Source: Manihot esculenta (Eukaryota > Streptophyta > Magnoliopsida > Malpighiales > Euphorbiaceae). From it: a DNA stretch of 64,000 nucleotides. The position numbers and the translations under genes are program-made. Positions 22,277 to 33,193 of the stretch are shown here, piece after piece. Under the pieces are notes generated by a model that saw only the letters and a program-made list of their open reading frames with translations, made no database searches and was not told the origin of the DNA. The stretch's first letter is position 1, and each line of letters begins with the position of its first letter. The stretch is from NCBI RefSeq assembly GCF_001659605.2, contig NC_035169.2, positions 16,616,263 through 16,680,262 on the forward strand, written 5' to 3'.

Positions 22277-23744
22277 ATGAGGGGAACTCGTCGATCAGCA
22301 AGATTGACTGGAGTGCCACCTGAGGATGAGGGCATGAGCGCCCGTCCTCCTACATTGCCTAGGGCGATGTCTAGTAGGTCTAACAGAGAAAGAGCAGTAA
22401 GAGACCCTAGAAGGTCTCTGGATCTGGGTAGGAGCAGATCAGTGAGGGGAACAGTTCAGGGAGGAATGTTAGAAGGCATGGGGGATGATATGGATGTAGA
22501 GCAGAGGAGGGATGGCAGTTTGGGAGTTAGCATGTCAGAAGAGGGAATGGGAGAGTCCCAAGGAGGCACTCAGGCCTTGGGATTTGTTCAGCCACCCTAC
22601 TACCCACACTTCTCACAAAATCCTGGGTATTCGATGGGAGGTACATCGGATTACCCTAGCTTCACCCCTTATCCCACACAGATGCCATACCCACCCTACT
22701 ACCCACCATATTCACAATACCCAATGTATCCACCCCCACCTTACTATCCAAATCCAGCAAACCCTACCTCAGAAAATGTTGCACCACCTCCACCACCTAC
22801 AGAACCAGCAGCCCTAGTTACTCAACCTCCTAGACCTAGCTCAGCCAGTGGGAGCAAGGTCAAGATGACCGACTACATGAAACTGGGTGCTCCTCAGTAT
22901 GAAAAAGGGGATGACCCATTTGTGTATCTTGAAAGGGTTAAGGTGATCACAGATGAGATTGGGGCTGATGACAGTAGAGCCATTCAGATGGCTGGGTTCA
23001 CGCTTAAGTGCAAGAAGGCACGAGAGTGGTTCAAGAACTATGTGAACCCGAAGGTAGACAGCATGTCTTGGGAAGAGTTTGCAAACGAGTTTGCAGGATG
23101 GGCTTTTCCCAGATAGTTCAAGGGAGCTGAAGATGATAGAGTTTGAGCAGTTGAGGCAGACCGAGGATGTGGGTGTAGAGGAGTTCACAGACAGATTCTT
23201 GGAGCTGTTACCATTTGCAGGGCAAAACCTTGACACGGATCAGAAAAGGTCAAGGAGGTATATCATGAAACTCCACTCTAGATATTCCTCCTTGATCCAG
23301 TCAGCAGATAGGGAGAGCTTCCACGCCATAGTGGATATGGCCCGGAAAATGGAGGCCAGTGCCATCGTTCAGGGAACAGTTAAGCAGTCAGTGGCACAGC
23401 CTTCTGGTTCCAAGACCCCAGGCTCTTCTTCTTTCAGTGTAGCAGCTTCAGGTAGCAAAAAGTGGAGTAACACCACTAGGAAGCCCAAGAAGAACAAGTT
23501 TTGGAACAAGGTCAAGTCTAGTCTGGGATTAGGGAGTGGCTCAAGCTCTGGCGTGGATAATGCAGTTTGTACAAAGTGTGGTAGGCTACACAGGGGAGTT
23601 TGTCGGGCTGGGACATCAGCCTGCTTCAGATGCGGGCAAGAGGGACACATGGCTCGGGAGTGTCCTAGGGCAGCTTTTGGAGTACAGTCTCAGCAGACAG
23701 CTTCAGGTAGTGTAGCTCAGCCAGCAGCTCCAGCCATGACTTAG
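22277..23744 (+). pseudogene. Element A Gag, frameshifted
   Basis: Starts at [13 protein letters not shown], the Met conserved in A, B and E; an upstream in-frame ATG at 22244 is not conserved in sequence. Order: a basic Ser/Arg-rich N-terminus; a Tyr/Pro-rich tract with several PPYY motifs (residues about 105-175); the capsid-like core ([42 protein letters not shown]); a +1 shift near 23109, where an extra C in TTTTCCC moves the reader to an immediate stop; then, in the other frame, FEQLRQTEDVGVEEFTDRF and two zinc knuckles ([26 protein letters not shown]). A TAG at 23742-23744 replaces a conserved CAG. Gag would assemble the virus-like particle, and this copy can make only a truncated N-terminal part. 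Confidence 0.9.
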
Positions 23745-25646
23745 GCCAGTGGCAGAGGCAGAGGGAGAGGGGCAGCCTCTTCTTCAGCGGGTTTCAGAGG
23801 TGAAGGTCCATCAGCTCCAGCACGGATCTTCACGATGACGCAGCAGGAGGCAGATGCATCTAACACCGTGGTGGCAGGTAACTTAGTCATTGGTTGTTCA
23901 GATGTGTATGCCTTGATGGACCCTGGTGCATCTCATTCTTTTATTGCTCCGAGAGCCGTCCAGAGGTTGGGGTTGATGATCTCTGAGTTAGAGTGTCCTC
24001 TCTGGGTCAGTGGACCCAAGTGTGATCCATCGGTGGCAGAGTCAGTCTGCCAGTGTAGTCCTGTGTTTATTGAGGGAAGATGCCTTTCCGCCGACCTTGT
24101 GGTTCTAGACTTGACAGATTTTGACGTCATTCTAGGGATGGACTGGTTATCTACCCATGGTGCTACCTTGGACTGCAGGGACAAGGTAGTCAGGTTCAGA
24201 GGTCAGGATGGGTCAGAGGTTGTCTTCAGGGGAGACAGGAGGGGTACACCTAGAGGTCTGATATCAGCTCTTCAGGCTCGTAGGTTGCTTAGGAAGGGAT
24301 GTCAGGGGTATTTGGCTCATGTGAGAGAGCTTAGCAATCAGGTTAGAGAGCCCGCCTCGGTGCCAGTGGTTAGAGAGTTTCCAGACGTCTTCCCAGACGA
24401 GCTGCCAGGTTTACCACCTGCTAGGGAGATAGAGTTCGAGATAGAATTGATGCCTGGAACCCGACCGATCTCTATCCCTCCCTACAGGATGGCTCCAGCT
24501 GAGTTGAAGGAATTGAAAGAACAGTTGCAAGAGCTGGTAGAAAAGGGCTTCATCCGACCGAGCACCTCACCTTGGGGTGCACCAGTCTTGTTTGTCAGAA
24601 AGAAGGATGGATCCCTTAGGCTTTGTATCGACTACAGGCAGTTGAACAAAGTCACTACCAAGAATAAGTACCCGTTGCCTAGGATCGACGATCTATTTGA
24701 CCAGCTAGCCGAAGCAGGTTGTTTCTCCAAAATAGATCTGAGATCGGGGTACCATCAGCTGAGGATCAGAGAAGAAGATGTGCCGAAGACAGCCTTCAGG
24801 ACCAGATATGGGCATTTTGAGTTCCTTGTAATGCCGTTCGGGTTAACCAACGCCCCTGCAGCATTCATGGATCTCATGAACAGAGTGTTTAGTCAATACC
24901 TGGATCACTTTGTTATTGTCTTCATAGATGATATCTTGGTGTATTCCAGGAGTGTAGAGGAGCATGCCCATCATCTGAGGTTGGTTCTGCAGACTTTGAG
25001 GGAACATGGCTTGTATGCCAAGTTCTCTAAGTGTGAGTTCTGGCTGAGGAGCATTTCGTTCTTGGGGCATGTAGTGTCAGAGAATGGGATAGAGGTGGAC
25101 CCCAAGAAAGTGGAAGCTGTAGCTAACTGGCCTAGACCCACTTCAGTGACAGAAATCAGGAGTTTCTTGGGTTTAGCAGGTTACTACAGGAGGTTCGTTC
25201 AGGACTTCTCGAAAATAGCAGCTCCTCTGACCAGGTTAACCAGGAAGAATCAAAAGTTTGTGTGGACCGACCAGTGCGAAGAGAGTTTTGAAGAGCTTAA
25301 GAAGAGGTTGACTTCAGCACCAGTGTTAGCTCTACCATCTAGTGATGAAGACTTTACAGTCTTTTGTGATGCGTCCCGTGTGGGACTGGGTTGTGTACTA
25401 ATGCAGAATGAGAGGGTGATCGCTTATGCTTCTAGGCAGCTAAAGAAGCATGAGTTGAATTACCCCACACATGACCTTGAGATGGCAGCAGTAATCCTTG
25501 CACTCAAGATGTGGAGGCACTACCTCTATGGGGTAAAATGTGAGATCTTTACAGATCATAAGAGCCTGCAGTACATCCTGAGTCAAAGAGATTTGAATTT
25601 GAGACAGAGGAGATGGGTGGAACTGCTGAGTGACTACGATTGCAAG
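23745..25646 (+). pseudogene. Element A Pol part 1: protease, RT, RNase H
   Basis: After the nonsense codon the Gag-Pol frame is open to 25646. The protease has [12 protein letters not shown] (D-P-G is the usual form in this lineage) and ILGMDWL. RT has [32 protein letters not shown] and the catalytic FIDDILVYS box. RNase H has [10 protein letters not shown] and [10 protein letters not shown]. It stops at DYDCK where element B is inserted, and the last codons before a downstream stop are LTR-encoded. An internal ATG at 23835 exists but is not the biological start, because Pol is made as a Gag-Pol fusion. Confidence 0.9.
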
Positions 25647-27846
25647 TGTAACGCCCCAGAAATCCGGACCGCTACTGGCGCTAGGATCCAGATCGGCATA
25701 AGGCCGCCGGGACCCGTAGCAAGCCTAACATATACCTGTAAACCTGCTTAATCCCATACATGATCAACATCATACATAAAAATTAAAACTTTTCTTTTTA
25801 CACATGCAGTCAATCACCAACTCAACCTGTGCATACTCTGAACGTATACATAAATAAAGTCCCTCTGTGGGATCTCATCAAAGCCTCAAAGGCTATACAT
25901 CATGTGTTGAGTTAGTTTTGCATAAACATCATATCATAAGATCACGTACATAAAAAAAAAGGGATTAGCAATACATTATGGTCAAGCACAATTCTAACCT
26001 CAATAATCTCATTACATAACATACTGAAAATTCTTACATTTCATCATAATACAACTGTCATGTCCACAATCTAACTATTACATACATATGACTTTTCTCT
26101 TCTTTTCTTCTCTATCAATCCCGTACCTGCAAACCTGGGGGTTAGGGGAGAGGGGTGAGCTAGATGCCCAGTGAGTAGAACTATATAAAAAAAATATTTA
26201 AAACATGCTATAATGGAATGCATCATTGCACAAACATTTCACATCATGGACGGACCGACCCAAAAATCCCTCAGCTCCATGCCCGGCCCTATTATGGGCA
26301 CCACAGGACTTCGTATTGCCCGGCCCTATTATGGGCACCACAGGACTTCGTAAATCGGAGCTATTGCCCGGCCCTATTATGGGCACCACAGGACTTCGTA
26401 CACAGGACTAGTGAGTCGTGCAATGTCCCTCCTCACCAACCACAATATAATAATGCAATGTAGCATATTCGTGATTCTAATGCAAACATCCTATATTATA
26501 GTCATGATGCATGAAACATGATAAAATATTCACTTTCTTAATTTAAAAGATTAAGTATAGTTCCACTCACCTCTGGCTGACTCTGTCAAACTCTCAGCAG
26601 CTGGCTCACTGCTGGGGTCCTTGGTTCCTCGGGTCCGAACCTACACAGGTGGACTCCAATGAGGGACCGACATATATAATCATAACTCTAATGTATCCCC
26701 CAAAAACCCCCTAAAACATCATGAAAACATCACAGAAAATATGCATGAAATGGCTGAACAGGGCACCTTCGGCGGCACCTTCGGCGGCCGAAAGTCCCAG
26801 ACAGAGACGAAACTTAGCTAGGTTCGGCGGCACCTTCGGCGGCCGAAAGTGCCAGACAGAGACGAAAGTCTCTTTTCGGGGGCAACTTCGGCAGCCGAAA
26901 GGCCTGCCTCCCCAGCCATGTTCGGCGGCCGAAAGTACCTTCGGCTGCCGAACCTGGTTTCTGCCAAAGGGCAGAAACTTGGCTCCCTTTGCACATTTCG
27001 CCTCCAAATCTATAAATCATGCATATTTTTCAACCAAAGCATGCATACAAGTTCCTAGGGGCCTCAAACATGCATATACCCCATCTACAACACTTCATTC
27101 ATACACAATCAAGCTACATTGTTCATCAAAGCATCAAAACCATAAACTCATCAACAAACCTAAACATGCATCTCTACCCCATAGATCTTGCATAAAACTT
27201 GTTTAAAACATAATGTAAGCTAGAGATCGACTCTTACCTCTTGAAGATCGAGAGTGGAGGCGATCTAACTTGGAGTTGGGAGAGATTGAGCTCCTTGGGT
27301 CTCCAAGTTCAAAACTTGCTCAAAACTCGTTTCAAAAGCTTAAAAACTTCAAAGCAAGATGAAGACTTGTTAAAACCATGAAAGATCTAAAGGAAACACT
27401 CAAGATCGAGGGAGGAGCGGCGGAGACTCACCTTGGCCGACAATGGGAGAGAAAAAGCTCGCCCGTGCGGACCAAGGGGACCCTTTTATAGTGGCTGGCC
27501 AGGCCACGTTCGGGGGCCGAATGTGCCTCCGCATCCATGCAATGTTCGGCGGCCGAACATAAGGTTCGGCGGCCGAACCTGCACTTCCCTCACTTAGACT
27601 TTCGGGGGCCTAACGTGCCTCCCAAAGTCCATGCATGTTCGGCGGCCAAAAGTGAGTTTCGGCGGCCGAACCTGGGTTTTTCCTTAAAGAATTTTCATGC
27701 TAAAACTTATTTAAAATCATACTTAAAAACATTAAAAACATGAAAACATTTTATAAAAACATGCTTTTACCCTTCTAGAGGTTTCCGACACCCAAATTCC
27801 ATCGGACGGTGGGAATTCCGATACCGGAGTCTAGTCGGGTATTACA
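25647..27846 (-). repeat. Element B 3' LTR
   Basis: TGTAACGCCCC...GGGTATTACA in plus coordinates. It has three copies of the CCCGGCCCTATTATGGGCAC minisatellite (26281-26400), palindrome arrays at 26765-26960 and 27543-27675, and a reverse TATA at 27483-27492. Confidence 0.93.
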
Positions 27847-27859
27847 TTCTCCCCCCCTT
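27847..27859 (-). other. Element B polypurine tract
   Basis: On the minus strand AAGGGGGGGAGAA directly abuts the 3' LTR. It primes plus-strand DNA synthesis. Confidence 0.85.
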
Positions 27860-27945
27860 AAGAACATTCGTCCCCGAATGTTCCTCAACTAGTACATGCA
27901 TAGCAAAACAACATAACATACATATAAAACACATAGAGACTAACC

Positions 27946-30900
27946 TTAAAAGAGATGGGGATATTGCTGGAGCATGGACTCCCGTGTCTCCCAGGTACAT
28001 TCTTCCATATTGTGGTGGTTCCAAAGGACTTTCACCATCGGGATTTCCTTGTTCCTTAGCTTTTTGATCTGAGTGTCAAGAATCCGCACTGGTTGTTCAA
28101 CATAAGTGAGATCCTCTTGAATCTCCACATCAGGCTCACTAAGAACCTTGCCCGGATCTGACACGAACTTCCTCAACATGGAAACATGGAAAACCGGATG
28201 GATTCTCTCCATAGAAGCAGGCAAGTCCAGCTTGTACGATACGTTCCCAACTTTTTGCAAGACCTCAAAGGGTCCGATGTACCGCGGAGCTAGCTTACCC
28301 TTCTTTCCGAACCGAACCACCCCTTTCATTGGGGACACCTTGAGCAATACTAGATCCCCCTCCTGAAACTCTACCTGTCTCCTGCGGATGTCTGCATAAC
28401 TCTTCTGCCTGCTTGTAGCAGTCTTGATTCTTTCTCTGATCATGGGTACCACTCTGCTGGTGATCTCTACAAGCTCAGGCCCTGCTAAGGACCTCTCTCC
28501 AACCTCTTCCCAGCAAACAGGTGACCTGCACTTCCTCCCATACAAAGCTTCATATGGAGCCATCCCAATGCTAGCATGATAGCTGTTATTGTAGGCGAAC
28601 TCTACCAAGGGTAGATGTTGCCTCCAAGAACCGCCAAAATCTAGCACACACATCCTGAGCATATCCTCTATTGTCTGGATGGTCCTCTCTGATTGTCCAT
28701 CAGTCTGGGGATGGAAGGCAGTACTGAAATCCAACCTGGTACCCATAGCATTCTGCAGACTCCGCCAAAACCTGGAGGTGAACTGGGGCCCTCTATCTGA
28801 CACTATAGAAACTGGGACCCCATGCAGCCTGACAACTTCATCCACATAAACCTGCGCTAACTTATCCACAGAGTAGTTGCTCCTAACAGGGATGAAGTGA
28901 GCAGATTTGGTGAGTCTGTCCACAATCACCCATATGGAGTCTAGTCTGTTGGATGTTGCCGGTAACCCCACTACAAAATCCATAGCGATATTCTCCCATT
29001 TCCACTCTGGAATCGGCAGTGGGTTAAGCATTCCAGCCGGCTTCTAATGTTCCAGCTTCACCCTCTGACATATTTCGCAGGCTGACACGAACTGTGCCAC
29101 TTCCCTCTTCATAGCTGGCCACCAATACACTCCCTTCAGATCCTGGTACATCTTGGTGGCTCCAGGGTGAACACTGTACCTTGCATTATGAGCCTCTCTC
29201 ATAATGTCTCCTTTTAGCCCGATGTCATCTGGTACACATAGTCTATTCCCATAGCGGAGGATCCCCTTACTATCGAACCTGAACTCACTGTTTTTGCCTG
29301 ACTGAACAGTCCTGGCAATCTTTACTAACTCTGGGTCCTCATGCTGTTTCTGAGCCACCTGCTCCAGAAACACGGGTGTTACTTTCATCTGCGCAATCAA
29401 AGCACCTGTACCAGACAACTCCATCAGTAGACCCTCATTGATGAGTTTATAAAATTCCTTCACCACCGGTCTCCTCTCTGCCGTGATGTGGGATAGACTG
29501 CCAAGTGATTTCCGGCTTAAGGCATCAGCTACTACATTAGCCTTACCCGGATGGTACTGGATCTTGCAATCATAGTCACTCAACAGTTCTACCCATCTCC
29601 TCTGCCTCAAGTTCAGCTCTCTCTGGTTCAAGATGTGCTGCAGGCTCTTATGATCTGTGAAGATCTCACATTTTACCCCATAGAGGTAATGCCTCCACAT
29701 CTTGAGGGCAAAGATAACTGCTGCCATTTCCAGGTCGTGTGTGGGGTAATTCAACTCATGCCTCTTCAGCTGTCTAGAAGCATAAGCGATCACCTTACCA
29801 TTCTGCATCAACACACAACCCAGGCCTACTCTGGATGCATCACAGAACACTGTGAAATCCTCATTGCTGTTTGGCAGAGCTAACACTGGTGCTGAAGTCA
29901 ACCTCTTCTTGAGCTCCTCAAAGCTTTCTTCACACTGATCGGTCCACTCGAATCTCTGATTCTTTCTGGTTAATCTGGTTAAAGGAGCTGCAATCTTAGA
30001 GAAGTCCTGAACGAACCTCCTGTAGTAGCCAGCCAAACCCAAGAAGCTTCTGATCTCTGTCACTGAGGTGGGTCTTGGCCAGTTAGTCACAGCTTCAACC
30101 TTCTTGGGGTCCACTTCTATCCCATTCTCTGACACTATATGCCCCAAGAATGATATGCTCCTTAACCAGAACTCACACTTGGAGAACTTGGCATACAAGC
30201 CATGTTCCCTCAAGGTCTGTAATACAATTCTCAGATGCTGGGCATGCTCCTCTGCATTCCTGGAATACACTAGGATATCATCTATAAAGACAATAACGAA
30301 GTGATCCAGGTATGGTCTGAATACTCTGTTCATGAGGTCCATGAATGCTGCAGGGGCGTTAGTTAACCCAAACGGCATTACAAGGAACTCATAGTGCCCA
30401 TATCTGGTCCTGAAAGCTGTCTTTGGTATGTCTTCTTCCCTTATCCTCAGCTGATGGTACCCTGATCTCAGATCTATCTTGGAGAAACAACCCGCTCCTG
30501 CTAGCTGGTCGAATAGATCATCGATCCTTGGCAATGGGTACTTGTTCTTGGTAGTGACCTTGTTCAACTGCCTGTAGTCGATACAAAGTCTGAGGGATCC
30601 ATCCTTCTTTCTCACAAAAAGCACTGGAGCACCCCAAGGTGAGGTACTCGGTCGGATGAAGCCCTTATCTACCAGATCTTGCAACTGTTCTTTCAGTTCC
30701 TTCAATTCTGCTGGTGCCATCCTGTAGGGAGGGATAGAGATCGGTCTAGTTCCAGGCATCAGTTCAATCTCGAACTCTATCTCCCTAGCAGGTGGTAGTC
30801 CTGGAAGCTCTTTTGGAAAGACATCCAGAAATTCTCTGACAACTGGCACTGAGGCTGGCTCCCTGACCTGACTATCTAGCTCTCTCACGTGAGCTACATA

Positions 30901-31566
30901 CCCCTGACATCCCTTCCTAAGCAGCCTACGAGCCTGTAGGGCCGATATCAGACCTCTAGGCGTACCCCTCTTGTCTCCTCTGAAGACAACCTCTGACCCG
31001 TTCTGATCTCTGAACCTGACTACCTTGTCCCTGCAGTCCAAGGTAGCACCATGGGTAGATAGCCAATCCATCCCTAGAATGACGTCGAAGTCTGTCAAGT
31101 CTAGAACCACAAGGTCGGCGGAGAGGCATCTTCCCTCAACAAACACTGGACAGTACCGGCAGACTGACTCTGCCACCGTCGGATCACACTTGGGTCCACT
31201 GACCCATAGGGGACACTCTAACCCAGAGACCATCAACCCTAACCTCTCAACTGCCCTCGGAGAAATAAAGGAATGAGATGCACCCGGGTCCATTAATGCA
31301 TACACATCAGAACACCCAATGATGAGATTACCTGACACCACGGTGTTGGATGTGTTCGCCTCCTGCTGAGTCATTGTGAAGATCCTGGCTGGAGCTGATG
31401 GACCTTCACCTCGGGAACCAGAAGAAGAGGCTGCCCCTCTCCCTCTACCTCTGCCACTGCCCTGTGTTGTGGCTGGAGCTGCTGGTTGTGCCACACTACC
31501 CGAAGCTGTCTGTTGGGGCTGGCCCATGAAAGGTGCTCTAGGACAATCCCGAGCTATGTGTCCCTC
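27946..31566 (-). pseudogene. Element B Pol with one nonsense codon
   Basis: A minus-strand frame runs on from Gag. It contains the protease ([12 protein letters not shown]), RT (FIDDILVYS), RNase H ([10 protein letters not shown]), the integrase zinc domain ([25 protein letters not shown]), a TAG at 29044-29046 in place of the CAG coding Gln after KLEH, then the integrase core ([31 protein letters not shown]), the IN C-terminus and a chromodomain ([19 protein letters not shown]). The integrase core lies entirely after the stop, so no integrase can be made without readthrough or complementation. Everything else matches element E in length. Confidence 0.92.
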
Positions 31567-32922
31567 CTAGCCACATCTGAAACATGCATTGGTCCCCCAT
31601 CGACACGCTCCCTTGTGTGGCCTCCCACACCTTTGGCATTCTGCACCATCTGAGCCTGAACTCGAGCCACCGCCAAATCCTAGACCGGATTTCAGCTTGT
31701 TCCAGAACTTGTTCTTCTTGGGCTTCTTAGTGCTACTCCATCTCTTACTACCTGAACTCTGAGTAGAGGGTCCTGGCCCTCCTCTGCCTGGGGTCTTAAC
31801 CCCTGAAGACTGGGTCACTGACTGCTTCACTGACCCCTCAACTATGGCACTGGCCTCCATTCTTCGAGCCATATCTACCACTGTGTGAAAACTCTCCCTC
31901 TCAGCTGATTGAATCAATGAGGAGTACCTGGACTGTAATTTCATGACATATCTCCTGGCCTTCTTCACATCTGTATCTAGAGCTTGCCCTGAGAAGGGTA
32001 ATAGCTCCAGAAATCTGTCTGTGTACTCCTCTATGCTCATGTCTTCTGTCTGTCTCAGTTGTTCAAACTCAATCATCTTCAACTCTCTGGAACTATCTGG
32101 AAATGCCCATCCAGCAAACTCATTGGCAAATTCCTCCCATGTCATACTGTCTAGTCTCGGGTCCACATAGCACTTGAACCATTCCTTTGCCTTTTTGCAC
32201 TTCAGGGTGAACCCTGCCATCTCAATGGCTCTTCTATCATCTGCCCCTAGCTCATCAGTGATCGTCTTCACTGCTCTCAGGTATTCAAAGGGATCATCCC
32301 CTGACTTATATTTAGGAGCATCCAGCTTAAGGTAAGCTGTCATTTTCACCTTACTCCCACTGGCTGAGCTAGGTCTAGGAGGTTGAGTAACTGGGGCTAC
32401 TGGTTCTGTAGGAGGTGGAGGTGGGGATGCAGCATTCCCCGAGGTGGGGTTTGCTGGGTGAGGATGGAAGGATGAGGGTGGATAGGCTGGGTACTGTGGG
32501 TACGGTGGATAGAAAGGTGGATAAGGCATGTGGGTAGGGTAGGGATTAAAGCTGGAGTAATCCGACGTACTTCCCATCGGATACCCGGGACTCTGTGCAT
32601 AGGGTGGGTAATAGGGTGGAAAACCATACCCCGAGGCCTGAGTGCCTCCTTGTGACTCCCCTGTCCCTTCTTCTGACATGCCAACATCCAGATTCCCATC
32701 CCTTCTCTGATCTTCTTCCATAACCTCCCTCACATCTGAAGAACTTCCTCCTCTTTCTGTCCCCCTTCTGCTAGTATCAAAAGACCTTCTAGGGTCCCTT
32801 GATACTCTTTCTCTGTTTGTTCTGCATGACATTGCCCTAGGCAATGTGGGAGGACGGGCGCTTGTGCCCTCATCCTCTGGTGGGACTCCTGTCAATCGTG
32901 CAGATCGACGAGTTCCTCTCAT
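31567..32922 (-). pseudogene. Element B Gag, stop inside the zinc knuckle
   Basis: Starts at [10 protein letters not shown] (32922); the in-frame ATG at 32976 is not conserved. It has a Tyr/Pro-rich tract, a capsid-like core ([37 protein letters not shown]), a first knuckle ([12 protein letters not shown]) and the start of the second knuckle CFRCG, which is cut by TAG at 31567-31569. The homologous codon is CAG in E. Without readthrough the product is a Gag lacking the second half of its RNA-binding knuckle, and Pol is cut off. A splice-acceptor-like CTGTTTTTCAG ends about 8 bases upstream of the ATG (AG at 32930-32931). Confidence 0.9.
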
Positions 32923-33177
32923 TCTGTTTCTGAAAAACAGCACATAACTCACAAGCATTAGCATCATATGGTTCATGTGGAGTCACATGAACCTACATCA
33001 CATACATGGCAAACATAGCATATCATTTATGCGCATGCATATAGTCATGGCATATCACATCATCATAGCAAGACAGGACTCTACATCCTATCCTAGTGGA
33101 CATGACCTTTCCTATTGTGCTTGACCCTCTAATACTTCTATGAGCCCGACACGCTAGGTCCGACCATGTGAACCTAG

Positions 33178-33190
33178 GGCTCTGATACCA
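33178..33190 (-). other. Element B primer-binding site
   Basis: Minus-strand TGGTATCAGAGCC, three bases inside the 5' LTR boundary at 33194. Initiator-Met tRNA type. Confidence 0.9.
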
Positions 33191-33193
33191 CTC

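Noticed and set aside
24843..25070. Minus-strand ORFs inside element pol genes (also 29551-29883, 31025-31276, 36161-36442, 54095-54376)
   Set aside because: These are antisense or out-of-frame shadows of the conserved pol frame, recurring at the same place in each copy only because the parent frame is conserved.
26721..27206. A 161-codon ORF occurring identically at 26721-27206 and 34219-34704, and similar Arg/Pro/Ala/Glu-rich ORFs at 52323, 59920 and elsewhere on both strands
   Set aside because: They are translations of the TTCGGCNGCCGAA arrays in LTRs. Identity comes from the LTR being duplicated, frames are open on both strands because the motif has no stops, and no family signature exists.
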